Notes: generated by a model from the sequence alone, not told the origin. DNA of 64,000 nt from a virus (IMGVR_UViG_3300040758_000214:1-64000), one strand, 5' to 3'. Positions 1 to 8,116 are shown, counted from the stretch's first letter. A program made the numbers and translations.

Positions 1-2
1 AC

Positions 3-2213
3 CCTGGCGGGAATGACTACTGGAGCAATATGTGGTTGAAAACTATTGGAACTCAAACCCATGTGTTCGTAGGTTTTTCTATCAAAGTCGAACCGGGCTT
101 CTCTAAGCCTGCCGGGTGTTCTGCCGGTTACAAACTGATGGATAGGTTTTTCATGTCAAATGATGATGACACTATTTATTTAGAGGCCGAGAATGGCAAC
201 TGCCCCGGCGATATGCAGATATACAGCGAACCGTCTGGATGGTTCTATGTTGGCATCAACCAAGCGGATTACGTCGACGGGAACTGGCATTATATTGAGT
301 TGGAATTTAACTTGGCCGGGAATAAGTTTTCATCCTGGTTGGATGGAAACATAAAAGTAAATAATCAGACAACCACATGGGCGGCAGGTGTCGGGATGGT
401 AGGCGTATCCTTTGGGATTGGCAATACTACTTCTGCCACGAATTATCAGTCCACATGGAAGCGATTGTGGTACGACGATTTAATTTTTGCCACAACTCAA
501 GCTGAAGCTGGTTTGCCCTCAGATTGGGGGGGAGTGGTGAACGGTGTATGCGGATCGAATAATGGAGGTTCGTTCGCATCGCTTACCAGTGGCGACCCCG
601 CGAACTGTGCATCAGGGACCGTGGCGAGTTTCACCGGGACCGGACCGTGGACATGGGGCTGCAACGGTAGTGGTGGAGGCACAAGCACGGCGAGCAACGC
701 CTGCTCGGCCACTTTAAATAGCGGCTCGGTTCCGGTGGTCACATTCACATTGCCGTCTACCTATTCGAGTCTGACTGTGCCAATAACCACATTCACCGCG
801 ACAAACAGCCCCACTAATTACTGCATTACGACCGTCAACAGTTCGGCGGGGTGCTCTTGGACAGGGGGGGCTCCGACGACTGTCACGGGCGTTTCAGGGG
901 TAAATACTTTCTATGCGTGGGCTGAGAATGGGGCGGGGATATCGAGCGGAGTGAGCCAACCAACAACAATTACCTTGGGGACCACGCTTTTCAGCGAGAA
1001 TTTTGATGATACGAGCTTCACGGCAAGGGGATGGTATGACGCTATTCCTTCATCCATTGCTTCATCCGGTTGTTACTCTGGTGCGGGGTGCGCTCAATTT
1101 TCCTTCACGCAAGGGGGGACCAACCCGACACAACTACCTACGGGGGCGATGAGAAAAGAATTTACGGCCACGGATTCGCTGTATCTTTCCTTTTACATCA
1201 AATTTGCTACTGGTTGGGAAGGGTCCCAGAACACCGTTGGACCGCATATGATGTATATTTTGTCAGACCTTGACGACACCGCTAACCAATACAGCCCGTT
1301 GGCGAACTGTTACCTTAACACCTACATTGAATTTTTATCAGACATTGGCAGTCCCTATAACATCCATTCACAGATCGACGTGCAAGACGAAAAGAACTCC
1401 AATATGTCTTATTCGTGTTCGGCGGGAAGTAGTTATGTCACCCAATCGTCATGTACTGGGGCCGGTGGGACTTGGACGTTGCCAATAGATTTGCGGGGTG
1501 TCACAGAAAACAGAAGCGTTGGATGGTGCAATACCCCACTTTATAACGGGGCCGCAGGATCATGCTATGCTGATTACACATACTATTCCGCGGCTAATTG
1601 GGAAGCTCCACTCCCCCCGATTTCTACGAATACTTGGCATCATATAGAAGTCTATCTGAAGATGAATTCTATCGTTGGCGGCATCGGGCAAACAGACGGT
1701 ATCATGCAGGAGTGGATGGACGGGACGCAGGCGATTAACTACTTCAATATGATTTATAGGACCGGTCAACACCCGACAATGAAATGGGCTCAGTTTGCAA
1801 TATCACCCTTTTACGGTAATGGGATGCCAATCGCGCAGTCATTTTATATAGATGAATTAACGGTGGGAACTGCATCTCCATACAGTTCCGGAGATACGAC
1901 TCCTCCAACTGTAACATCTTTTACATTACCTTCAACATCATATAGTTTAATTATACCAATTAATACTTTTACTGCTACAGATGATGTTGGTGTAACAGGA
2001 TATTGTGTTACAACCACAAATAGTTCAAGTGGATGTACCTGGGTAGGTTCTGCTCCTACATCATTAACAGGAATTGTGGGATTAAATACATATTATGCCT
2101 GGGCTGAAGATGCAGCAAATAACATATCTTCTTCAGTTTCTGCTTCCACAACTATAACTTTACCCACAGTGGGAGGAAGTTTAATTTGTAAAGGATGTAT
2201 AATAAAACATTAA
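3..2213 (+). CDS. Adhesin/tail-fibre-like protein, 5' partial
   Basis: The reading frame is open to the window edge, so the N-terminus is missing; the first ATG is at 30. Numbered from that ATG, it shows a LamG/concanavalin-like beta-sandwich segment (about 1-165, with an LEFNLAG-type strand and WLDG), a Cys/Gly-rich linker (about 168-226, GPWTWGC), an Ig-like repeat (about 232-316), a second beta-sandwich domain (about 318-620, TWHHIEVYLKMN), then a second copy of the Ig-like repeat (about 625-715). This is the make-up of surface glycan-binding proteins, so a virion fibre or adhesin role is inferred. Bases up to about 1880 are clearly GC-richer than everything after, and the switch falls inside the gene. 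It precedes a protease gene on the same strand. Confidence 0.75.
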   Translation, partial: PGGNDYWSNMWLKTIGTQTHVFVGFSIKVEPGFSKPAGCSAGYKLMDRFFMSNDDDTIYLEAENGNCPGDMQIYSEPSGWFYVGINQADYVDGNWHYIELEFNLAGNKFSSWLDGNIKVNNQTTTWAAGVGMVGVSFGIGNTTSATNYQSTWKRLWYDDLIFATTQAEAGLPSDWGGVVNGVCGSNNGGSFASLTSGDPANCASGTVASFTGTGPWTWGCNGSGGGTSTASNACSATLNSGSVPVVTFTLPSTYSSLTVPITTFTATNSPTNYCITTVNSSAGCSWTGGAPTTVTGVSGVNTFYAWAENGAGISSGVSQPTTITLGTTLFSENFDDTSFTARGWYDAIPSSIASSGCYSGAGCAQFSFTQGGTNPTQLPTGAMRKEFTATDSLYLSFYIKFATGWEGSQNTVGPHMMYILSDLDDTANQYSPLANCYLNTYIEFLSDIGSPYNIHSQIDVQDEKNSNMSYSCSAGSSYVTQSSCTGAGGTWTLPIDLRGVTENRSVGWCNTPLYNGAAGSCYADYTYYSAANWEAPLPPISTNTWHHIEVYLKMNSIVGGIGQTDGIMQEWMDGTQAINYFNMIYRTGQHPTMKWAQFAISPFYGNGMPIAQSFYIDELTVGTASPYSSGDTTPPTVTSFTLPSTSYSLIIPINTFTATDDVGVTGYCVTTTNSSSGCTWVGSAPTSLTGIVGLNTYYAWAEDAANNISSSVSASTTITLPTVGGSLICKGCIIKH

Positions 2214-2233
2214 TTTAAAGAGGTAAAAAAATA

Positions 2234-2518
2234 ATGGATATAATTCAAGAATATTTGACTTATTTGAATGAAGGAATTAAGATTCCTTTAAAGGTTGGGG
2301 CTTTAGGTTTATCATTGGATGATTCTTTGGATAAATATAAAAATCAAATTTTATCAGGTAAAAAGAAATGGCTAAGAATGAGTAAAGAATTGAATACACT
2401 TTTTATATACAATAAAAATCACCATCCAGATATTGCAGCTAAAGCAAGAGGTAAGAGAATAGCTTTAGCAAAATGGGTTGAATCTAAACGAAAAAATAAT
2501 CCTGATTTTGGATTATAA
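2234..2518 (+). CDS. Hypothetical protein, 94 aa
   Basis: A small, basic, probably helical protein, rich in Lys in its second half. It follows the fibre gene by 20 nt and has a Shine-Dalgarno-like AGAGGT before its ATG. The intein-bearing protease starts 26 nt downstream, so the three genes probably share a transcript. No family was recognised. The AT-rich codon use matches the phage average, unlike most of the upstream gene. Confidence 0.7.
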   Translation: MDIIQEYLTYLNEGIKIPLKVGALGLSLDDSLDKYKNQILSGKKKWLRMSKELNTLFIYNKNHHPDIAAKARGKRIALAKWVESKRKNNPDFGL

Positions 2519-2544
2519 TTAATTTTAAAAGGAGAAATTACACA

Positions 2545-4452
2545 ATGACTGAATCTAAATATGTATATGGATGGAGACCTGATAAACCTGACTTTAGAGA
2601 CCACAAATTTTTTAATTTATTAGCACCAAATGTATTACCTGGTGGAATTGATCTTCGTCCTAAATGTCCTCCTATATATGATCAAGGTCAATTAGGATCA
2701 TGCTTTCATCCTGATACAAAAATATCATTATTGGACGGAACTGTTAAAACTTTAAAAGAATTATATGAATTAAAAGAATCTTTTTGGATTTATTCATGTG
2801 ATATAGATGGTAAAATAGTTCCAGGTAAAGCAATATGTAATTTAACTGGTAAAGATAAAGAATTAATTAAAATAACTTTAGATAATGGAAAAGAAGAAAT
2901 TTGTACACCAGATCACGAATTTATGCTTAGAAATGGAGAATATAAAAAAGCTAAAGATTTATTAACAAATGATTCTTTGATGCCTTTATATAAAAAAATA
3001 AATCGGTTTGGATATGAAGAAATTTTTGATAATTTACTATCAAAATATATATTTACTCATTGGATGACATGCGATGAAATTTATCCAATTGAAGTTAAAG
3101 AAAAGAATATTGCGAGACATCATAAAAATCAAAATCCTCTTGATAATAGACCAGAAAATTTACAAATATTAGATATGAAAGAACATTTTTTACACCACAG
3201 TAAATTATATAATGGAACAGAAGAACAAAGTATTAATTCAAAACGAACTATATTAAAACAATATGAAGATAATCCAAATTGGAATGAAGGAGCAGCAGAA
3301 AAAGGAGGGACTAAATCAATCCAGAATAGAAAAGAAAATGGTACATATGAAGAATTTGTATCTTATTTAGAATTAGGTCATTCTCCAGAATCTAGAGAAA
3401 AAGCAAGACTTTCTATAATTGAAACTTTAAGTTCTCCTGAAAAAAGAAAAGAATTATCAATTAGATCAAAAAAACAATCAGTAGAATATTTATCAAATCC
3501 CGAAAATGAAAAAAAATTAAAATCAGTTATGAAAGAAAATGGAAAAAAGTCTGGTAGATATAAAATAGTTTTATGGGCGAAAAATATATTAGATGAGTAT
3601 GGAGATTTAACAGAAAGAATTTGGAATGAATATAAGGAAAATTGTGGATTACATAATTTTTCTAAATATTCTACAATTTTTAAACATTTTAATTCGTTAG
3701 AAGATTTAAAACTAGCTGCTATTAATAGAAATCATAAAATTAAATCAATTGAATTTCTAAAAGAAACTTCAGATGTATATTGTTTAACTGTAGAAAAGTA
3801 TCATAATTTTGCATTAGAATCTGGCATATTTGTTCATAATTGTACGGCCAATGCTATTGCAGGAGCTGTGGATTTTGATTTAATGAAACAAGGACATGCT
3901 CCAATTTCACCATCAAGGCTTTTTATTTATTTTCATGAAAGAGTTCTTGAGAATACTGTGAACTCAGATGCAGGAGCAGAAATTAGAGACGGAATAAAGA
4001 CTATAAATACTAAAGGTGTATGTCATGAATCATTATGGCCTTATGATATTTCAAAATTTAAAATATGTCCTCCAAGTGAGGCATATGCAGACGCTACAAA
4101 TTTTACAGCTTTAGCTTATAAAAGTGTTGATAATACAAATATCAGTGCTTTGAAATCTGTATTGGCTCAAGGATTTCCAATTGTATGTGGAATATCTGTA
4201 TACGAAAGTTTTGAATCTGCTTATGTTGCTCAAACCGGAATTGTGCCAATGCCTGGCCCCAATGAAAATTTACTTGGTGGGCACTGTGTAGATATTGTTG
4301 GTTATTCAGATAATTCTAAAACTTTTATTATGAGGAACAGCTGGGGACTCGGCTGGGGGCTTAATGGTAGTGGATATTTTACAATTCCTTATGCATATTT
4401 AACAAATATTAATTTGGCATCAGATTTTTGGGTTGTTACCCAAGTAAAATAA
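2545..4452 (+). CDS. Papain-like (C1) cysteine peptidase precursor with intein
   Basis: The host protein is a C1-family cysteine peptidase. Gln47 of the DQGQLGS segment fits the oxyanion-hole Gln, Cys433 followed by TANA fits the nucleophile, His580 (GGHCVDIVGY) is the general base and Asn598 (MRNSWG) completes the site. A 380-residue intein occupies residues 53-432, directly before Cys433. Excising it gives a 255-aa mature enzyme with Gln and Cys six residues apart, as in papain. There is no signal peptide. An AAAGGAG site precedes the ATG. The enzyme should stay inactive until splicing places the catalytic Cys next to the DQG loop. Its position beside a fibre-like gene suggests virion processing or host interaction, but the substrate is unknown. 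Confidence 0.9.
   Translation: MTESKYVYGWRPDKPDFRDHKFFNLLAPNVLPGGIDLRPKCPPIYDQGQLGSCFHPDTKISLLDGTVKTLKELYELKESFWIYSCDIDGKIVPGKAICNLTGKDKELIKITLDNGKEEICTPDHEFMLRNGEYKKAKDLLTNDSLMPLYKKINRFGYEEIFDNLLSKYIFTHWMTCDEIYPIEVKEKNIARHHKNQNPLDNRPENLQILDMKEHFLHHSKLYNGTEEQSINSKRTILKQYEDNPNWNEGAAEKGGTKSIQNRKENGTYEEFVSYLELGHSPESREKARLSIIETLSSPEKRKELSIRSKKQSVEYLSNPENEKKLKSVMKENGKKSGRYKIVLWAKNILDEYGDLTERIWNEYKENCGLHNFSKYSTIFKHFNSLEDLKLAAINRNHKIKSIEFLKETSDVYCLTVEKYHNFALESGIFVHNCTANAIAGAVDFDLMKQGHAPISPSRLFIYFHERVLENTVNSDAGAEIRDGIKTINTKGVCHESLWPYDISKFKICPPSEAYADATNFTALAYKSVDNTNISALKSVLAQGFPIVCGISVYESFESAYVAQTGIVPMPGPNENLLGGHCVDIVGYSDNSKTFIMRNSWGLGWGLNGSGYFTIPYAYLTNINLASDFWVVTQVK
2701..3840 (+). other. Intein with Hint and HNH-type endonuclease region
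   Basis: The insert begins with Cys (CFHPDTKISLLDG, block A of Hint domains) and ends with FVHN before the +1 Cys at 3841, the standard splice junction signals. Block B is visible as CTPDHEF, about 77 residues in. The middle holds an HNH-like stretch (RHHKNQNPLDNRPENL, then HFLHHSKL) and Lys-rich helical repeats like those of NUMOD DNA-binding modules (SPEKRKEL). It is therefore probably a mobile intein carrying its own homing endonuclease. It interrupts the peptidase exactly at the active-site Cys, the most conserved point of the family. Confidence 0.88.
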
Positions 4453-4515
4453 AGAATATAAAAATTTTATTTTAATCTCTAGACCATATAGTTTTTAAAT
4501 AAGACATTCTAACAT

Positions 4516-4563
4516 GACTTTGGTAGTCTAGATATATCCTAATATTAATAGACTACCAAAGTC
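4516..4563. promoter_or_regulatory. 15-bp perfect hairpin in leader of 4593 gene
   Basis: GACTTTGGTAGTCTA (4516-4530) and its exact complement (4549-4563) flank an 18-nt AT-rich loop. There is no T-run after either arm, so a simple intrinsic terminator is not obvious. It could be an mRNA-stabilising or processing hairpin at the 5' end of the next message, or a factor-assisted terminator. Confidence 0.6.
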
Positions 4564-4592
4564 AATCCTCAAGTTAAATTTGGAGATGTAAC

Positions 4593-5240
4593 ATGGGTAA
4601 ATCATACTTGAAAGTTTTAACTGAGAACAGGACAAGTGTTCTAAGAATACCAAATATAATTACGGAACAAAGTGAAAATAGATTTAAGATGTATGATATA
4701 GGATCTGATCACCAATCATCTAGTTTATTAAATAATACTGATAAGGTTCATAGTTTTATACAAGGATTAGAGGTTGATGAAAAAGAACCATGGATGAATA
4801 CTAAAATGTTTCAAAGAATGGTTGATGAAGTTGAAGACTTTTTAAAAGCTAAAAAAAATTATGGTCAACATTTATATATTGTAACTGAAAAAGAAATATA
4901 TACATTTACATTGAATGGTTTTGATGTGCCGGATATTCAAATAACTAAAGCCGCAACTTTATTAAAAGAAAAATATGGTGATATACATGAATTTTGGTTA
5001 ACAACTTTATTAACTCAAGAAGATGAAAATAAGTCTGGATTTATGGCTATGGGTAGACATTTAGTATCTGGTGATCCTAAAGAAAATTGCTATTATGTGT
5101 GTGAATTAAAAACTAAAACAGGAATATTTGGTAAGATAAAAAATATAGATATTATAGAAGGAAAGATTTATTTATTCCATTCTTTTAAAGCTGAATTAGA
5201 TTCAATCATTAATGCTTTTGCTAAAGGTTTAGGATACTAA
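4593..5240 (+). CDS. Hypothetical protein, 215 aa
   Basis: A soluble-looking mixed alpha/beta protein with no signal peptide or membrane segment. It has an acidic first third and a motif FWLTTLLTQEDENKSG near the middle. The start has a GGAG site 7 nt upstream and follows a 15-bp hairpin leader. No family was recognised. It lies between the protease and a free HNH gene on the same strand. Confidence 0.7.
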   Translation: MGKSYLKVLTENRTSVLRIPNIITEQSENRFKMYDIGSDHQSSSLLNNTDKVHSFIQGLEVDEKEPWMNTKMFQRMVDEVEDFLKAKKNYGQHLYIVTEKEIYTFTLNGFDVPDIQITKAATLLKEKYGDIHEFWLTTLLTQEDENKSGFMAMGRHLVSGDPKENCYYVCELKTKTGIFGKIKNIDIIEGKIYLFHSFKAELDSIINAFAKGLGY

Positions 5241-5247
5241 AATAATA

Positions 5248-5505
5248 TTGAAAAGTTGTGAAATATGTAATAAAAATTATCACCACAAACATCATATTGA
5301 ATCTAAATCTTTTCAAGGATCAAATAAAAAATTCAATATAGCATATTTATGTGCATCATGCCATACAGAAGTTCATCTTGGAAATATCATTATTGAGGGA
5401 AGATTCTTAACAACAGAAGGTTACAAATTGATATTTCATTTAAAAGGTGAAAATTCAATAACTGGGCAGGAATCAGAAAAAGTATTTGTCATGAATAAAA
5501 AATAA
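5248..5505 (+). CDS. HNH endonuclease-like zinc protein, 85 aa
   Basis: The pattern CEIC-x5-HKHHIESKS-x-G followed by LCASCHTEVHLG is a compact HNH/treble-clef nuclease signature with two CxxC-type zinc ligand pairs. Stand-alone small HNH proteins in phages are either homing nucleases or packaging-associated nickases; nothing else here favours packaging. The only available start is TTG, 7 nt after the previous stop. The final codons run into the first copy of the 5497 repeat, so that repeat overlaps the stop codon. The HNH gene may therefore be a mobile gene that brought or invaded the repeat, but this is inference. Confidence 0.75.
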   Translation: MKSCEICNKNYHHKHHIESKSFQGSNKKFNIAYLCASCHTEVHLGNIIIEGRFLTTEGYKLIFHLKGENSITGQESEKVFVMNKK

Positions 5506-5545
5506 ATCATGCTGAGCCTAGGGAAAAACGTACGATTTTATAAAA
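5497..5545 (-). repeat. Repeat family R, copy A1 (truncated)
   Basis: This copy begins inside the stop region of the HNH gene. It shares with the copy at 55418-55464 (opposite strand) the AATAAATCA, CCTA-GG and AAAAACGTACGATTTTAT blocks. It lacks the tail block containing TTTAGTTTGTTGCTA that other copies have. Confidence 0.75.
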
Positions 5546-5589
5546 ATTCAATGTTAGGTTAAATTAGTACTTTATATTCTTTAAGTAAT

Positions 5590-5671
5590 TTTTAGTTTGT
5601 TGCTAATTTAAAATTATCTAAATTTTAAAAATAAATCATGAAACACCTATGGTAAATCGAATAAATTTTTT
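5590..5671 (-). repeat. Repeat family R, copy A2
   Basis: Read on the minus strand, this copy has the block TTATTCGATTTACCATAGG, then TTTCATGATTTATTTTTAA, then TAGCAACAAACTAAAAA. It matches the copy at 55290-55362 closely, 50 kb away and in the other orientation. Both arrays are followed by a plus-strand TTTTAGAGGTTAAAG leader and a tiny gene. Confidence 0.75.
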
Positions 5672-5701
5672 ACAAAAAAATTATTTTAGAGGTTAAAGTG
5701 T

Positions 5702-5824
5702 ATGTCGTGCCAATCATGTAAAAATAGTTCTGAACTAAAAAGATTAAAAAAACGAAGAGAAGAACTTGATAAGATTGTTCAAAATATAAAAGATAAATTA
5801 ATTGGAGTAATAAAAAATGACTAA
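5702..5824 (+). CDS. Small CxxC, coiled-coil protein, 40 aa
   Basis: ATG at 5702 opens a 40-codon frame beginning MSCQSCKNSSELKRLKK. It has one CxxC pair and a charged helix. AGAGGT lies upstream and the stop overlaps the start of the next gene, so translational coupling is likely. It is too short to classify; the CxxC near the N-terminus suggests metal binding. Confidence 0.6.
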   Translation: MSCQSCKNSSELKRLKKRREELDKIVQNIKDKLIGVIKND

Positions 5825-6146
5825 AAAAAATACTATTGTTAGGGATTATCTAAATAAATTATATGAGCAAGAAAAGAAAGAAATTGAATATAATACCGGG
5901 TATGATGAAGACGCTCCAGATGAATTTGGTGAAGAATATAATAGCGTTGAAGGTCAACCAGATGAAGATTTTGTAAAGGAATGTTCATGCGTTGAATGTA
6001 AAAAGTCTTGTCATGAATGTACATGTAATAAAGTAAAAGAACAAATGACTTCATCGGCTGCCGGAATAGGTGGATGGGAATCAATTGGAAATAATGAAAA
6101 GGAAAGATCTGGAATAAAAAAGTCGACTCCATTTGTAAAATATTGA
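5817..6146 (+). CDS. Hypothetical acidic Cys-rich protein, 109 aa
   Basis: The N-terminal half is charged and acidic. Residues about 56-72 hold a Cys cluster, CSCVECKKSCHECTC, that could bind zinc or an iron-sulfur cluster. The C-terminus is Gly/Ser-rich. It overlaps the preceding 40-aa CxxC gene and ends just before a strong terminator, so the two form the end of this rightward unit. No family was recognised. Confidence 0.65.
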   Translation: MTKKNTIVRDYLNKLYEQEKKEIEYNTGYDEDAPDEFGEEYNSVEGQPDEDFVKECSCVECKKSCHECTCNKVKEQMTSSAAGIGGWESIGNNEKERSGIKKSTPFVKY

Positions 6147-6149
6147 CAA

Positions 6150-6183
6150 AAAAATATGAGGGAAATTAATCCCTCATATTTTT
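6150..6183. terminator. Bidirectional intrinsic terminator
   Basis: A 14-bp perfect stem (AAAAATATGAGGGA and complement) with a 6-nt loop lies between two converging genes. The arms end in A and T runs, so it can work on both strands. Confidence 0.85.
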
Positions 6184-6196
6184 GAATTAATCTTTC

Positions 6197-6448
6197 TTAT
6201 ATCCTTTCATTGTTAAATATATTAGTTCCTTTAGGAAAATACATAGATTTAATTCTATAATCCATATCAGGTAAAATATATTGAACTTCAATAATATAAC
6301 CATCATGAATTAATTCTTCAATTACATTTATAAAATCAAAGTTAGTTTGTAATTTTTGTTCAGATACATAATTCATCATTTTAACTACTAATTCTGAAGC
6401 TTTAATACCTGGATTTTCTGAAATATTCTTTAAAATTATATCTTTCAT
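6197..6448 (-). CDS. Small winged-helix-like protein, 83 aa
   Basis: The sequence NPGIKASELVVKMM followed by VIEELIHDGYIIEVQY and a basic strand resembles a winged-helix module (helix-turn-helix, then two-strand wing). A DNA- or RNA-binding regulatory role is possible but rests only on pattern. It has a GGAGGAGA site and is separated from the upstream gene by a terminator. Confidence 0.6.
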   Translation of the reverse strand: MKDIILKNISENPGIKASELVVKMMNYVSEQKLQTNFDFINVIEELIHDGYIIEVQYILPDMDYRIKSMYFPKGTNIFNNERI

Positions 6449-6470
6449 AAATAAGATCTCCTCCTTAAAA

Positions 6471-6493
6471 TAAAAAAGGGGAAGTTTTCCCCT
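6471..6493 (-). terminator. Intrinsic terminator of the 6503-7196 operon
   Basis: On the minus strand AGGGGAA, a 3-nt loop and TTCCCCT are followed by a T-rich tail (TTTTTTATTTT). It lies after the stop of the 157-aa gene, so transcription of the 83-aa gene is read-through or separate. Confidence 0.75.
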
Positions 6494-6502
6494 AATTTTA
6501 GT

Positions 6503-6976
6503 TTATTTAAAATAAGATATTTTATTTAAATTTATGATTAGAACTGGGACCATACTATCTGCTACATAATAGATCTCAGCCCATAAAGCTCTTCCTCCCA
6601 TTTCAGAAGTTTTAATTTCTACAAATACTTCTAGTGGGCGCAATCCAAATTTCTCGCCATTAGTAGAAAATGCATCCACAATTTTTGTTTGTGTATTAAG
6701 TTCCAATAGATAAGGTAATTTTTTATAGTAATGTTGTTTTAGCATTGTGGGAGTATAATAGAATTTAATTTCAAGAGGATCTCTATCTTTAAATAATTCT
6801 TCTTTACCATAAATATTACAATTATATAATCTTAAGGTTTTTGAAAAGAGATCTATTAAACGAGGATCTCTTTCGAGCATGATTGGTTCGGGGTTCATTT
6901 CTGCTAATGACGATCTGAGTGTTGTATTAAAAATTACTTCCCCATACCCATTACACATATAAAAACTTGTAGTCAT
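6503..6976 (-). CDS. Hypothetical protein, 157 aa
   Basis: The start at 6976 is chosen because GGGAGGA lies just upstream; the longer frame to 7033 would overlap the previous gene and has no site. The protein looks soluble, with mixed helices and strands. It has a Pro/Arg stretch (LERDPRLIDLF) and no recognised domain. It is the second gene of a short leftward operon. Confidence 0.65.
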   Translation of the reverse strand: MTTSFYMCNGYGEVIFNTTLRSSLAEMNPEPIMLERDPRLIDLFSKTLRLYNCNIYGKEELFKDRDPLEIKFYYTPTMLKQHYYKKLPYLLELNTQTKIVDAFSTNGEKFGLRPLEVFVEIKTSEMGGRALWAEIYYVADSMVPVLIINLNKISYFK

Positions 6977-6998
6977 TTGGTCCTCCCTTTTGTAAGAT

Positions 6999-7196
6999 TT
7001 ATAATTTGATATTTCTTGGTGCCTCATTCTCAAATACTTCTTGGAGTTTATATGATGTAGTTATTAATTTTTTATCTTTATTTATATAGCTTATTATGGC
7101 ACTTTCTATTACATCTTTAAAAATTCTAAAACTTTGCCTTCCTTCAACATCATCATCAACTATAAATTCAAGAGATAATGTTCCTTTACATTTCAT
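6999..7196 (-). CDS. Hypothetical protein, 65 aa
   Basis: The start at 7196 follows GGAAGGAG; a longer frame adds five residues without a better site. It is a small, acidic then basic protein of unknown role, and the first gene after the leftward promoter-like element at 7227-7246. Confidence 0.6.
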   Translation of the reverse strand: MKCKGTLSLEFIVDDDVEGRQSFRIFKDVIESAIISYINKDKKLITTSYKLQEVFENEAPRNIKL

Positions 7197-7226
7197 AAAA
7201 ACTCCTTCCAAAATAAATTCAACTCA

Positions 7227-7246
7227 TTAGTAATTAATATATATAG
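7227..7246 (-). promoter_or_regulatory. Leftward promoter-like element P1, copy 1
   Basis: TTAGTAATTAATATATATAG is identical to the copy at 61499 and differs at two positions from those at 24286 and 45186. All four sit 30-40 nt before the first gene of a leftward operon. Confidence 0.65.
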
Positions 7247-7265
7247 TAATATCCAGAATAACTAA

Positions 7266-7289
7266 TTTTTAAGAACAAAAATATAAATA
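7266..7289 (+). promoter_or_regulatory. TTAGAACA-type promoter-like motif P2
   Basis: AAGAACAAAAATATAAATA lies 20 nt before the TTG start of the TnpB remnant. It is the weakest P2 match at its left end but also holds a TATAAATA box. Confidence 0.4.
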
Positions 7290-7308
7290 ACTAAAAAAGG
7301 AATTAAAA

Positions 7309-7791
7309 TTGTTAAGATCAAGCAAACATATATTAAAATATCAAACTGATTATAAGAATGAACAATTAGTTAAATTATTTGAAATATATGAATCTGAATT
7401 GAAGTTTTATATAGATCTTATTATATCTGGAAAATTACCATTGAAGTCTGTAATGTCTTCTAAATTAATTCCTAATAATTTAATAAGTCATAGTAATTGG
7501 AAACAAAATATTTATAAAATGGCATCACAAATTATTAGACTCAGTATTAAAAAATAAAAGATTTAAAAGATATCAGCTTATACACGCCAAAGTTATAGTT
7601 GTTGTGGATTTGTAAGCCCTTTAAATAGGTTAGGAAATTTATTTAAATGTTTACAATGTGGGACTGAAATAGATGCAGATTATAATGCATCTATTAATAT
7701 TTCACGTATGGGAGTATTTGGTCTCCATAATTCAAAAATTAATTTAAACCAAATTAATATGGAGGATCTCATTCATGAAAATTTTATATAG
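7309..7791 (+). pseudogene. Decayed TnpB (IS200/IS605 OrfB-like) with internal deletion
   Basis: An intact 82-codon frame (7309-7557, TTG start) looks like the N-terminus of a TnpB protein (ILKYQTDYKNEQ, SHSNWKQNIYKMASQIIR). After a stop, a second frame (about 7567-7791) reads as the TnpB C-terminus: SYSCCGFVSPLNR, then KCLQCGTEIDADYNASINI, which is the zinc ribbon (CxxC...CxxC) plus the last RuvC motif DADYNAS. The roughly 250 residues between them, including the other RuvC acidic motifs, are missing, so the gene cannot make a working nuclease. No TnpA gene is seen nearby. Confidence 0.82.
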
Positions 7792-8116
7792 GTATTTAGA
7801 ACAATTACAGAATGAGAAAACCCTATCCAATTTCTTATCTAATTTTAAAAGAGTTATAAAGTTTACATCTGAAAAGGATCATTCAATAGGATTATTAAGA
7901 TATAATAAAATTCCTAAAGATATAGCTTTTTTATTTGAATTCAATGATAATATTATAAGAACTTTCCATACGATTGGGATGAAGTTCAATATAGATATAC
8001 TATTTTTTGATAAAAATAAGAATTTAATTATTGAATATAATGATGTAACTCCTGGAATAAAAAATATAAGTAGTAAAAAAGAATGTAAATATGTAGTGGA
8101 AATATTGTCTGTCTAA
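7775..8116 (+). CDS. DUF192-family protein, 113 aa
   Basis: The C-terminal two-thirds match the DUF192 pattern: FHTIGMKFNIDILFFDKN, then VTPGIKN, then KYVVEI. Bacterial members are usually secreted; this one has no signal peptide. GGAGG precedes the ATG. It overlaps the tail of the TnpB remnant by 17 nt, so it was probably present before or has captured the remnant's end. The molecular function of the family is not established. Confidence 0.75.
   Translation: MKILYRYLEQLQNEKTLSNFLSNFKRVIKFTSEKDHSIGLLRYNKIPKDIAFLFEFNDNIIRTFHTIGMKFNIDILFFDKNKNLIIEYNDVTPGIKNISSKKECKYVVEILSV

Noticed and set aside
497-748. Minus-strand open frame in the GC-rich fibre region
   Set aside because: It mirrors the coding frame on the other strand, has no ribosome site, and its Pro-rich product is what antisense of Gly/Ser codons gives.
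1070-1772. Other-frame ORFs inside the fibre gene
   Set aside because: They are overlapped by a continuous, domain-bearing frame and lack ribosome sites.
5248-5505. HNH gene as a terminase-associated packaging nickase
   Set aside because: No terminase, portal or capsid genes are in the window, so the context does not support packaging.
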